61,566 nucleotides of DNA from an uncultured Alphaproteobacteria bacterium (GTDB lineage: Bacteria; Pseudomonadota; Alphaproteobacteria; HIMB59; GCA-002718135): NCBI GenBank assembly GCA_902514875.1, contig CABXSY010000006.1, positions 1 to 61,566 of the forward strand. The letters are read 5' to 3'. Shown here one piece after another: positions 1 to 8,354 of this stretch. The notes beneath the pieces are model-generated. The model was not told the origin of the DNA and did not search any database. It saw only the letters and a list, made by a program, of their open reading frames with translations. How positions within the stretch are numbered: the first letter of the stretch is position 1; the number at the start of each line of letters is the position of its first letter. A program made the translations under genes and the position numbers.

Positions 1-1
1 T

Positions 2-595
2 TGTTCAAAAATTGAAGATATTATTAATGATATTCCTTCAAATTATTACTCTCATCTTAATGAATTATTAATTACTGCTGGTGGATCAACCCATTTTGAT
101 ATTGTAGGCGAAAGATTTTCAAAAATTAAACTCAGTGTTCCTATTAAAGTACTATTAAGAAGTGGATGTTATATTACACATGATCACGGACCTTATTTAG
201 ATGCACTTGAAACTGCTAAAAGTGACTCCAGTAGACAATGGGATCAATCTCTTCAACCAGCTCTTGAAATTTGGTCGTATGTACAATCAATACCTGAGAA
301 TAATCTTGCCTTTCTAACTATGGGAAAACGAGATGCTCCTTATGATTCAGGTTTACCAAAACCTATAAAAAGATTTAGACCTGGTGAAGGTTTCGTAGAT
401 ATTGGTGAAGCTGAAATATTTAGCACAAATGATCAACATGCCTTTGTTAAACTTGCTGATAATCATCAATGGCAGGTAGGAGATATGATTTGTTCTGGTA
501 TTTCACATCCATGTACAGCATTTGATAAATGGAAGTTTATTCCAGTTGTTGATGATGACTATAATGTTCTAGATGGAATATTAACTTATTTTTAA
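2..595 (+). CDS. D-serine dehydratase-like / D-threonine aldolase family protein, C-terminal part (5' end outside window)
   Basis: The frame is open from the left edge to the TAA at 593-595, giving 197 residues of the C-terminal part. The last 40 residues carry the SHPCTAFDKW motif and a VVDDDY tail. In eukaryotic-type, PLP- and zinc-dependent D-serine dehydratases the His and Cys of this motif bind zinc. Family enzymes deaminate or cleave D-beta-hydroxy amino acids. The first visible internal ATG is at 320, but homologous sequence (GGSTHFD, then HDHGPYLDA) continues upstream, so 320 is not the start. The gene ends one base before the convergent RidA gene. RidA proteins remove the enamine/imine released by PLP deaminases, so the pairing is sensible. 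The exact substrate is unknown. Confidence 0.8.
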   Translation, partial: CSKIEDIINDIPSNYYSHLNELLITAGGSTHFDIVGERFSKIKLSVPIKVLLRSGCYITHDHGPYLDALETAKSDSSRQWDQSLQPALEIWSYVQSIPENNLAFLTMGKRDAPYDSGLPKPIKRFRPGEGFVDIGEAEIFSTNDQHAFVKLADNHQWQVGDMICSGISHPCTAFDKWKFIPVVDDDYNVLDGILTYF

Positions 596-985
596 TTATC
601 CTTCTTGTCTAGTATTTGGTGCATAAGCAACACAATCAAGCTCAAATTTTAAGAAAGTAGGCAACACTTTTACAATTGTACTTCTTGTTGGTAGTGGATC
701 ATTAAAATATTCAGGATATATTTTATTATATTCTTTTAAATCTTTTTGATCAGCAACATATCCTTTCACATTAATAACATGATCTAAGGTCAGACCTGCT
801 TCTTTTAAAATCACTTCTAAATTTTCAATTGAACGTCTCATTTCTTCTTCAAATGTTCCTTCAATTACTGAACCATTTTCTCGATCAACAGATGCTTGCC
901 CTGAAACATATACAAAATCTCCTGCTTTGATTGCTGGGCTAAAAGGTAAAACTGATTTTGCACCAGTGGTTATTATTTTAATCAT
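596..985 (-). CDS. RidA/YjgF family enamine/imine deaminase
   Basis: A 129-residue protein of the usual RidA length. It has the N-terminal FSPAIKAGDFVYVSGQ block and the LPTRST segment, whose Arg101 matches the carboxylate-binding Arg of RidA, with Glu115 downstream. RidA enzymes hydrolyse reactive 2-aminoacrylate-type enamines to keto acids in the cytoplasm. The stop codon abuts that of the convergent D-amino-acid deaminase-like gene, whose product would release such intermediates. The degenerate C-terminal ending (DCVAYAPNTRQEG) suggests a Rid subfamily other than the housekeeping RidA. A cytoplasmic enzyme, no signal peptide. Confidence 0.85.
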   Translation of the reverse strand: MIKIITTGAKSVLPFSPAIKAGDFVYVSGQASVDRENGSVIEGTFEEEMRRSIENLEVILKEAGLTLDHVINVKGYVADQKDLKEYNKIYPEYFNDPLPTRSTIVKVLPTFLKFELDCVAYAPNTRQEG

Positions 986-1008
986 ATTCTCTCCTTTTTT
1001 AAATTTTT

Positions 1009-1774
1009 TTATAAAAGTGACTCATCCCAATTTAATTGATTAGCTAAAATTCCACCATCGACGTATAACATTTGTCCTGTAATATATTTTGCTTCTTCAG
1101 ATGCTAAAAATACAGCTGCTCCACCAATATCTGATGGCTCCCCAATTCTTCCAAGTGGAATTTGTGAACTGATTACTTTTTTATTATTTCCTTTATTTAA
1201 ACCTGCGCTAGTAAGTGGTGTTTCAAGTATTCCTGGACCAATACCATTAACACGTATGTTCTTTGATGCTAAACTTACAGCCATTGATTTAATCATCATT
1301 AGCACAGCTCCTTTGGAAGTATCATACATTACGCTGTTTTTTTTCAGCTGCTAAGGAGTTAGAGGAACCAATACAAATAATACTAATATTATTTTGATCA
1401 TTTGAAATTTGTTTTACAAATTCTTGAGATGTAAACATATAACCTCTAACATTCAGATTAAATGTTTTATCAAATTTTTCTTCATTAATATTTTCAAAAT
1501 CAGTATCTTGAAAGGTACCAGCATTATTTATAAGAGTATCTATTTTTCCAAGCTTAACTTTTGCTTCTTCAATTAGTCTTTTATTTCCATCAATTGTTGA
1601 TAGATCTGATTGTACAAAATAACACTCAGTCAATTTTTTGAGCTTATCTAAAGCTCTATTATCTTTTTCATGAGAATTAATGACAATTTTTGCTCCTTTT
1701 TTAGCAAATGCCTCTGCAATTCCAAATCCTATACCATGCGTAGATCCAGTTATACATATACATTGATCTTTCAT
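1009..1774 (-). pseudogene. SDR-family oxidoreductase, frameshifted at an A8 run
   Basis: Two overlapping reading frames together make one short-chain dehydrogenase of 254 residues. The N-terminal part (1774 to 1322) has the nucleotide-binding TGSTHGIG motif, the NNAG motif and the catalytic Ser region IGSSNS. The C-terminal part (1329 to 1009) begins at MYDTSKG, the Tyr-x-x-x-Lys active site, and ends with the usual ITGQMLYVDGG. Reading seven instead of eight A at 1337-1344 gives AEKNSVMYDTSKG and restores a normal enzyme. The last bases before the shift have no other sign of decay. It is therefore either a very recent mutation, a homopolymer error, or a slippage site. Transcribed toward RidA, 23 bp away, probably one unit. 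Substrate unknown; a sugar or hydroxy-acid dehydrogenase is plausible from context. Confidence 0.8.
1337..1344 (-). other. A8 run (T8 on + strand) at the SDR frameshift
   Basis: Removing one base from this homopolymer joins the two SDR reading frames exactly between the Ser and the Tyr-Lys parts of the active site. It is the same kind of site as those at 3199-3205, 33612-33619 and 34554-34561. Confidence 0.75.
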
Positions 1775-1844
1775 GTTATTTTCCCTAGTTCTTGTTTTTT
1801 CACTATAGTTGTTTTAGGTTTTACCTTAATATTAAATTAAATAT

Positions 1845-3023
1845 ATGCAACACAAACAAAGATTTACAAATGTTACTTTGATAACTCCATATGAAGAAGA
1901 AGATAAAGATCTTCTAATTGATGGCGATAAAATTGTTGATATTTTAAATCCAAATGAAAATATTTCTGATGACTGGAAAATAATTGATGGTCAGAATAAC
2001 TTTATCTTTCCAGGAATGATTGATGTTCTGCAACATGGTTTTTTAAATTATTTGTATGGTCATGCAGAAGAAAATTGTACTGTTGATAATTCTAAAATAC
2101 TGCCATCAGTAGGAGTTACAGGTTTTTTACCTTCAACACCATGCCTACCACCTGAAAAAACTAAAACTTTATTAAATGCATTATCAAATGACATTGACAA
2201 AGCTAAAGAGGGCTCACGTGTTTTAGGAATTCATTCAGAAGGACCTTGTTTTGCATTACCTGGGGCTCATGATCCTAAAAATCTTCGAAATCCTTCTGTA
2301 CCTTTAGCCGAAGAATTATTAGATGTGTGCCAGGGTAAATTAAAAGCTCTTACTTTAGCTCCAGAAATGAACGGCTCAGAAGAATTTATAAAGAGGCTCA
2401 AAAAAGAAAATATTTCAATTCATTTAGGTCACAGTGGAGCCAATCCAATTGATGTTCCTAAATTTGCAGATTGGGGAGTTGATGCTGTAACACATATGTA
2501 TGATGCACTTCCAACTTATCCACCAGATGATACAGGTGTTCATGTATTATCTCTAACTGATGCTTTAATTGCTGAAACACGAATTGCTCTTGGAGTTATA
2601 TGTGACGGTATCCATGTTCATCCTCAACTAGTTGAGCTACTATCTCACTTACCAACTGATAGAGTATTCTTAGAAACAGACTCTGTTAAGGGAGCTGGTT
2701 CTTCAGTTCCTGTTAAGTTTGAATTTTTTCCTGGAAGATGGTGTACAGTAGAAAAAGGGAAAGCTTCTACTTATAATGGTTTATTAGCTGGATCATCATT
2801 AACTTCTATTGAAGCATTGCAAAATTATTTCAAGTTTTCAAAAAAAACTTTATCCCAAGTTGCTATTGCTGCAAGCTTAGTACCAGCAAGAGTTATAGGG
2901 TTAGATAATATTATGGGAAGTATTGAAAAAAATAAATTAGCTGATTTTATTCTTTTACGAAAAGATAACTTGGAGATTAGTGAAACCTATATTGCAGGAA
3001 AATCTGTATATAAAAGTGAATAA
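1845..3023 (+). CDS. nagA: N-acetylglucosamine-6-phosphate deacetylase-like amidohydrolase (NagA family)
   Basis: A 392-residue protein of normal NagA length. NagA removes acetate from GlcNAc-6-P in the cytoplasm. Family landmarks are in order: FPGMIDVLQHG (residues 55-65), HSEGP with the metal-ligand Glu132, LGHSGA with His196, VTHMYDALP with His217, DGIHVHP (254-260) and the catalytic Asp279 in ETDS. The C-terminal GSIEKNKLADFILL closes the amidohydrolase beta-sandwich. The motifs are recognisable but divergent (MYDALP where NagA has LFNAM), so a related N-acyl sugar phosphate is possible. It starts a plus-strand unit with two small proteins and a BNR protein. It would follow NanE in a sialic-acid pathway. 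The gap upstream (70 bp) is a divergent promoter region shared with the SDR. Confidence 0.82.
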   Translation: MQHKQRFTNVTLITPYEEEDKDLLIDGDKIVDILNPNENISDDWKIIDGQNNFIFPGMIDVLQHGFLNYLYGHAEENCTVDNSKILPSVGVTGFLPSTPCLPPEKTKTLLNALSNDIDKAKEGSRVLGIHSEGPCFALPGAHDPKNLRNPSVPLAEELLDVCQGKLKALTLAPEMNGSEEFIKRLKKENISIHLGHSGANPIDVPKFADWGVDAVTHMYDALPTYPPDDTGVHVLSLTDALIAETRIALGVICDGIHVHPQLVELLSHLPTDRVFLETDSVKGAGSSVPVKFEFFPGRWCTVEKGKASTYNGLLAGSSLTSIEALQNYFKFSKKTLSQVAIAASLVPARVIGLDNIMGSIEKNKLADFILLRKDNLEISETYIAGKSVYKSE

Positions 3024-3481
3024 AAATAATTTAGACCAAAAACTTCGTTACAATGATGGTGGCAATGTTCACATGGATTTTCATGGTGCTACAAATACCA
3101 CAATTGAGTTTATCATTGATAAATATGGTATCGATACCATGAATGATATTTTCAAAAAAGTTGGTAATAATGTTTATAAGAACATCAAAGATCATATTAA
3201 AAAAAGGGAATATCAAAATGCTAGCTAAACATTGGCAGCATTTTTTTGATCGGGAAAATGCTGATTATAATATTTCTATTAATGATGAAGAAATTATTTT
3301 AACGGTTAATCGTTGTACAGCATATGAACATGTAAGAAAGTTGGTTGGAAATGTTTCACCTAACTTTTGTGATCAAACTATTAAAACAAATGAAGCACTA
3401 GCTGAAGACACTCCATACGAAATTAAAACTGAAATTTTAGGAGAAGCAGCATGCAGACAAACTATAAGGAAAAGAGCATGA
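3016..3481 (+). pseudogene. Small protein resembling the L-2-amino-thiazoline-4-carboxylate hydrolase family, frameshifted
   Basis: Two frames join into one 154-residue protein if the A7 run at 3199-3205 is read as six A: HIKK then GNIKMLAKHWQHFFDRENADY. The likely start is GTG 3016, overlapping the end of the nagA-like gene by 8 bp; ATG 3073 (MDFHGATNTTIEF) is the alternative. Recognisable points are the N-terminal DFHGA block, the EHWQ/FFDRE segment and the Cys-containing NRCTAYEHVRK block near residue 105. I recall this arrangement from PF14196-type proteins, but the match is from memory and function is not established. It is followed by a paralog with a 4-bp ATGA overlap. No signal peptide. 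Confidence 0.5.
3199..3205 (+). other. A7 run at a frameshift
   Basis: A single-base deletion here fuses the DFHGA half with the KHWQHFFDRE half of the small protein at 3016-3481. The same poly-A context is seen at the SDR and helicase frameshifts. Confidence 0.65.
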
Positions 3482-3978
3482 TACCTAGTGATCATTTTAC
3501 TCGTTTCTATAATGAAGTTTTTAAGTTTCTCGAAGATCAAGGAGAAGAGCATCTAGAGGCTTACTGGTTAGAAATCAGTAAAAACCAAGAAAAACATACT
3601 TTAGAATTATTCAAAGCAAAAGGTTTGAAGGGGATGTATGAATAATGGGATCATATTAGAATTGAAGAAAACTGTGATATGGATTTAAAATTAGATGACG
3701 AAAAATTAGAATTAAGAATGAATGTTTGTCCAAGTCTTAGTAAGGTTTTGGATAATGATGCAGAGCCCATGAAAAGATATTGTGATCATTGTGCTGGTTG
3801 GATTGGGCCACTTATTGATAAAGTAGATCATCATTTAGTTTACGATGTAATTGATCGTAACAAACCTCAATGTGTAGTGAAAATTTTTAAAGATAAAGAA
3901 AAAGCAATTAAAGAAGAAAAAAATGCCAAACTTTTAATGGGATGGCCTAGGAAAAAAAAAAAAAATTTTATTAAATGA
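3478..3978 (+). pseudogene. Second small protein of the same kind, interrupted by an in-frame TAA
   Basis: The frame runs from ATG 3478 (ATGA overlap with the preceding gene) to 3978 in one register, but has TAA at 3643-3645. Sequence on both sides looks coherent: KAKGLKGMYE, stop, then WDHIRIEENCDMDLKLDD, followed by LRMNVCPSLSKVLDNDAEP and a YCDHC pair. A Tyr codon at the stop would give a continuous 166-residue protein. The Cys-rich core (CPSLSK, CDHC, PQCVVKIF) parallels the preceding gene. A run of 14 A (3952-3965) lies in the last codons, so the extreme C-terminus is uncertain. It overlaps the next gene by ATGA (3975-3978). Function unknown. Confidence 0.5.
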
Positions 3979-5093
3979 AAATAGATTCTTCAGGCATCTT
4001 ATGTTCTGCAAAAATTGATTCAAATAAAGCATGCTATACTTTTTCATCATTTGTTTCTCTTATTAATGGATCTATTCTTGCCACTGCAAGAGGTGGAAAT
4101 AATAAAGATTCTGAATTAGAGGGAATAGAGTTTTTTCGATCAGATAATGAAGGTGAGAAATGGTCAGAACCTTGGGAGCCTTTTAAAAATGTTAAAATAG
4201 ATAATCTTAAAGGCAGTCTAAAACTTTGTTATTTAACTGAAATTTCTAATTCTCATATTATTGCATCATTTTTGTGGATTGATCGAACTTCTATTCCAGG
4301 AAAAGAATTATTTAATGCTGATACTGAAGGCTGTCTTCCAATGAAAATTCTAATTGCAGATTCTTATGATAATGGGAATACGTGGTCAAAACTTAGAAAA
4401 GTTCAGCTACCTAAAGACATTGGTCCACCAAGTCTTACCAATCCTATTATGAAATTACCAAATGGAAAATTAATTATGAGTATTGAAAATAATAAAGATT
4501 ATTATGATGAATCAAAATGGTATCAAAAAAATATTTTCATATGTTCTTCTGATAATGGAAAAACATGGTCTAAACCTTATTTAGCAGCAGGTGATGAAAC
4601 TGGAAGAATTTTTAATTGGGATTTAAGATGTGGTGTAAATATAAATGGAACTATTACTTCTTTTGCATGGACATATGACTCGGCAAAAAAAACTTTCCTT
4701 AATATTCATCAAAGAATAAGTAATGATGAAGGTAAAACATGGTCTCAGCCAAAAGATTTAAATATTTCCGATCAACCTTCTCATCCTGCATTATTAAAGG
4801 ATGGTAAGGTAGTGTTAGCATGGGTTGATAGATTTACAAATCAAAGCATAAAAGTAAGAGTATCAGATAATCTCAATGCCCATTTTGATGAAATTTCTGA
4901 GGTAACAATTTTTAATCAAAGAAAAATTAAGCAAAATAGTAAAGAGCTAGGAGGGTTATTAGCTGACATGAATATATGGAGTTTTGGATTGCCCTATGCT
5001 GATGTTTTACAGAGTGGGAAAGTTTTAGTTTTTTATTATGCAGGTAATGATAAAAAAATGGATCTACATTGGATACGTTTAAAATTTGAATAA
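3975..5093 (+). CDS. BNR/Asp-box repeat protein, sialidase-like fold, no signal peptide
   Basis: A 372-residue six-bladed beta-propeller candidate with at least four Asp boxes: SDNEGEKW, SYDNGNTW, SSDNGKTW and SNDEGKTW. These mark the sialidase fold. The canonical N-terminal Arg-Ile-Pro motif and the RRS segment of GH33 enzymes are not visible, so hydrolysis of sialosides is not supported by the sequence alone. It has no signal peptide and would act in the cytoplasm. It is coupled by ATGA to the preceding small gene and is the last gene of block A. It converges with the MFS gene (4 bp apart). It may be a cytoplasmic hydrolase or epimerase of sugar acids. Confidence 0.75.
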   Translation: MKIDSSGILCSAKIDSNKACYTFSSFVSLINGSILATARGGNNKDSELEGIEFFRSDNEGEKWSEPWEPFKNVKIDNLKGSLKLCYLTEISNSHIIASFLWIDRTSIPGKELFNADTEGCLPMKILIADSYDNGNTWSKLRKVQLPKDIGPPSLTNPIMKLPNGKLIMSIENNKDYYDESKWYQKNIFICSSDNGKTWSKPYLAAGDETGRIFNWDLRCGVNINGTITSFAWTYDSAKKTFLNIHQRISNDEGKTWSQPKDLNISDQPSHPALLKDGKVVLAWVDRFTNQSIKVRVSDNLNAHFDEISEVTIFNQRKIKQNSKELGGLLADMNIWSFGLPYADVLQSGKVLVFYYAGNDKKMDLHWIRLKFE

Positions 5094-5097
5094 TATT

Positions 5098-6423
5098 TTA
5101 TGGTAATTGCTTTCTATAAAAAATTAATTGTCTCAAAAAAGTCCTAACTCCCATAGCTCCTTCTTCTCTTATAAGAATAAAAGCATTCATAGATATTGTT
5201 ATAACAAATGCACAAATAACAAATAAAACTTCATAGCTTCCAAGTAATTTGTCAAAAATAATAATCTCATTATTATCTAACCAAACAACTAGATAACCAG
5301 CTAGCACTGTTGTTACTCCTGCTGTTATTCCATCTAAGCTATAAGCAAGTGACATGAATGATTCTTTGTTATTACTTGGTACATAGTTTAGCATGAAAAT
5401 ATAACCTATTGATGCACTGCCCCACATTAAAAATCCAAATAGAAAGAAAATTATTCCAATTACATAACTCAAGTAAGGAGTATCAGAATTTATAAATGGT
5501 AGTGTAAGTAATAATAAAATTTGTAAACTTTGGAATAATACTCTTATACCCCGACAGCCATAACTATCTGTAACTCTTCCAACTACTAAACCACTACACG
5601 TCCCTCCAATTAAAATTAACGTTGATGAAAAAATTAATTCTCCACTTGGAATATTCATTCTAATTTTAAAATAGAGAGTTAAGAAAATAGCTAGTATTGT
5701 AATGACTAAGTATTGTGTTCCTGATGAAACTAAAAATAAGTTAAAATTTTTATCTTTAGTTGCTTTAAGCAAATTTTTTAAATAACCCTGATCATCATCT
5801 CTTCCTTTAATCTTTTCTCCTCCTTTTAATTTTAAAAGGAGTAAAGCTGAAATTAATCCAAGAATTATTGCTATGAAAAAAACTGGGTAAAATCTCTCTA
5901 AACCCTCTCTAGTATCCAGCCATATTTTTATTCCATATGATGCAACTAAAGCAAAGGGTGTACACACAATGCCATTAATACCAATAACTCTGCCTCTTAC
6001 ATCTCTAGGTATAAATTCTTGCATCCAAGGAACAAATGCAGCTTCAGATAATGATCGTAAAATTGAAAACATGAGCATTGCAAAAAATAATAAGTAGAAA
6101 ACAAGTGTTAAATTTTCTTGATAAAATGGGGCAATCAAAAAAATCAGAAGAAAGATATACCTACTAAATAAAGTCCAAATAGATAAAATTTTACTACCAA
6201 AATAAAGAGTTAAAGGGATACTAATTAAAGCTAAAACTTGGCAAAAAGCCATGAGACTACCTAAAATACCAATTCTATCTGGATCTAATCCTAATTCTAC
6301 AGAATATAATGTTAAAGGTGCTGCAACTGTTCCTATAACAGCACACATTTGTAGTGCAGTTGAAAAATGATAATAATTAATTACTTTCATCTTTTCTTTT
6401 TCATTAGATATTAGATTGAACAT
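5098..6423 (-). CDS. MFS transporter
   Basis: A 441-residue integral membrane protein with about 12 hydrophobic segments split by a charged cytoplasmic loop (KLKGGEKIKGRDDD, around residue 200). This is the layout of major facilitator carriers. The segment FIPRDVRGRVIGING resembles the conserved loop between helices 4 and 5. It is the last gene of block B, 8 bp after a BNR protein. A sugar-acid or sialic-acid-like substrate fits the context but cannot be read from the sequence. Confidence 0.8.
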   Translation of the reverse strand: MFNLISNEKEKMKVINYYHFSTALQMCAVIGTVAAPLTLYSVELGLDPDRIGILGSLMAFCQVLALISIPLTLYFGSKILSIWTLFSRYIFLLIFLIAPFYQENLTLVFYLLFFAMLMFSILRSLSEAAFVPWMQEFIPRDVRGRVIGINGIVCTPFALVASYGIKIWLDTREGLERFYPVFFIAIILGLISALLLLKLKGGEKIKGRDDDQGYLKNLLKATKDKNFNLFLVSSGTQYLVITILAIFLTLYFKIRMNIPSGELIFSSTLILIGGTCSGLVVGRVTDSYGCRGIRVLFQSLQILLLLTLPFINSDTPYLSYVIGIIFFLFGFLMWGSASIGYIFMLNYVPSNNKESFMSLAYSLDGITAGVTTVLAGYLVVWLDNNEIIIFDKLLGSYEVLFVICAFVITISMNAFILIREEGAMGVRTFLRQLIFYRKQLP

Positions 6424-6431
6424 ACTGATGA

Positions 6432-7511
6432 CTATATATTTACGATATATGTTTTAACAATATGTTGGTTATCATGAATGCACCAAAAACAAATTAGTAA
6501 TTCATTATTATTTAAAAGAAGTATTGATGGTTGACCAAACTTAAGTGAGCCAAACTGTTTACTTATGTTAGTATCATCACTTGATAAACCATCTTTAGAA
6601 AACAAATTGATTTCGTCTAAAATTGAAAACTTATTATCTCTTACATCAACTTTTCTTAGAATTAATCCGGTTGGGTTTTCTCTGTGACAATGAATGGTAA
6701 AAATTATATCATCTTTATAAAACATTACATTAGACGCTTGTCCTCTAATTTTAGTATCAATTACAGTATTAAATGTTTTTCCAGCATCATCGGAAATTAC
6801 AACATGGTTGCTAAGATTTTTTTTATTTTTATTGTCATAAGCCCAAAAAATAACAATAATTTTGCTTTTCGTTTCACATAATCGACATTCCCAAGTTGAA
6901 ACATGTCCTTCCTTGGATTTATAAAATTCAGATAGTTTACTCCAATTCTCACCTTCATCATCACTATAAATTATCCATCCTGAATGATCTGACTCTTTTA
7001 AATGGAAAGGTGGCGCTGCTCCTAATATTCTACCTGATCTTAATTGAATACACGGACCTGATATTTCAAGTGGTGTTTCATTGACGTTAAAATTTTTTGG
7101 CATAGACCAACTTTCACCATTATCATTAGAAATACTTATTTTATTATTGAGTGGCAGTATTTCAAATGTATTAGGATTAACAATTGGTGTTAAACTATCT
7201 GGTCTTACAAAAGCATAACCTATTGCGAGCAATTTATTATTTTGTAATAATAGGGGTTTAAGAGATTCTGATTCTTCCTTATTTTTATATATATGATTAT
7301 GTAAAGGTTTTGGTTTAGACCAACTTCTTCCATCATCAAAACTTTTTGAGACAAATGTTCTTTGATCAGCAGAATCAAAAGCTTGCCCAATAGTAAATAA
7401 TGCAATTAAGGAATTATCCTGTAATTTTACTATACCCGGAAAAATACCTTGTTTACTAACGAGTAAAGGATCAGGGTTTTCGTATAGAATTATTTCATCA
7501 ATTATTTTCAT
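6432..7511 (-). CDS. BNR/Asp-box repeat protein, sialidase-like fold, no signal peptide
   Basis: A 359-residue protein with Asp-box motifs SFDDGRSW, SNDNGESW, SDDEGENW and SDDAGKTF spaced along the chain, so a sialidase-type beta-propeller. The N-terminus (MKIIDEIILYENPDP) has no signal peptide, so it is cytoplasmic. FPGIVKL stands where GH33 enzymes have (Y/F)R(I/V)PG; the triad Arg is missing. It sits 8 bp upstream of the MFS gene and 30 bp downstream of a PhyH dioxygenase, all on the minus strand. It is a distant paralog of the BNR proteins at 3975 and 13552. Confidence 0.75.
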   Translation of the reverse strand: MKIIDEIILYENPDPLLVSKQGIFPGIVKLQDNSLIALFTIGQAFDSADQRTFVSKSFDDGRSWSKPKPLHNHIYKNKEESESLKPLLLQNNKLLAIGYAFVRPDSLTPIVNPNTFEILPLNNKISISNDNGESWSMPKNFNVNETPLEISGPCIQLRSGRILGAAPPFHLKESDHSGWIIYSDDEGENWSKLSEFYKSKEGHVSTWECRLCETKSKIIVIFWAYDNKNKKNLSNHVVISDDAGKTFNTVIDTKIRGQASNVMFYKDDIIFTIHCHRENPTGLILRKVDVRDNKFSILDEINLFSKDGLSSDDTNISKQFGSLKFGQPSILLLNNNELLICFWCIHDNQHIVKTYIVNI

Positions 7512-7541
7512 TTATTTTATACTAATTAAAATTTAATTTCT

Positions 7542-8354
7542 TCACCACTCACTTTCAAATTCATGATGAAATTGAAATCCCTTAACAGGGGTTGCTTCAC
7601 CTCTCGGCATAGGAGCAATAGGATTTAAATAGTGATTTGTTTCACCTCTAGCTATTTGAACAGAAAAAAAAGGCCACTCTGATAAATCTGCTTTAACATT
7701 TGAAGGAGAATATCTTAAAGTAATTCCACATCTAGGATTATTTGAATTGTTTGCATCAGAACCATGTAAAAGAGCATCTGAATGAAGAGAAATTTCACCA
7801 GCTTTTAAATTCATATATACTATTTTTTCTTTATCAATTTGATCATTAGATACTTCTTGGTTTAAATCATAATTTTTATCTTCATTAACTTTATGTAAAA
7901 ATTTTTTTGTTTTATGACTTTCTGATACTATTTTCATTGCTGAATTAGATTTATCTGTATCATATACAGCTAACCAAACTGTAACAGAGTTTGATGGATT
8001 TAAAGGCCAATATTGAGAATCTTGATGCCAAGGAACAACACCTTTACTCTTAGCTGCTTTGTAAAAAAATTGTCCACCCCAAAGGAAAAAATTTTGCCCT
8101 AAAAGATCCTCCACATAATCAAGAATAGCCGGCGTATGTGCTAAATCATAAAATTTTTTACTCGCTTTATGCCACATATTAGTTTTATTTATGTTAACAT
8201 CTCCGGGCAGTCTATTACTTAAATCTAAAAAAAGTTTTTGAAGATCTTTAACACCATCTTGAGAAAATACAGGCAGACCTTTTATATAACCCTTATCTTC
8301 ATACTGTGATATTTCATTATCATTTAATCTTCTAACTAATTTACTAATTTCCAT
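7542..8354 (-). CDS. Phytanoyl-CoA dioxygenase (PhyH) family Fe(II)/2-oxoglutarate oxygenase
   Basis: A 270-residue protein with the facial triad of PhyH enzymes: His110-x-Asp112 in WHQDSQYWP and His197 in LLHGSD, with Arg208 placed to bind 2-oxoglutarate. These enzymes hydroxylate or oxidatively demethylate small molecules in the cytoplasm. The length is typical. Its start abuts the stop of the second PanB-like gene (8355), so translation is probably coupled. Together with the BNR protein and MFS carrier it forms block B. It is not a close copy of the two PhyH genes at 14734 and 15495. Substrate unknown. Confidence 0.88.
   Translation of the reverse strand: MEISKLVRRLNDNEISQYEDKGYIKGLPVFSQDGVKDLQKLFLDLSNRLPGDVNINKTNMWHKASKKFYDLAHTPAILDYVEDLLGQNFFLWGGQFFYKAAKSKGVVPWHQDSQYWPLNPSNSVTVWLAVYDTDKSNSAMKIVSESHKTKKFLHKVNEDKNYDLNQEVSNDQIDKEKIVYMNLKAGEISLHSDALLHGSDANNSNNPRCGITLRYSPSNVKADLSEWPFFSVQIARGETNHYLNPIAPMPRGEATPVKGFQFHHEFESEW

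Noticed and set aside
3643-3645. Recoded stop (selenocysteine or pyrrolysine)
   Set aside because: The codon is TAA, which is not used for either, and no specific stem-loop follows it.
3952-3965. Programmed frameshift signal at A14
   Set aside because: It lies in the last codons of a gene that already has an in-frame stop; nothing downstream in another frame would be gained, since the BNR gene has its own start.
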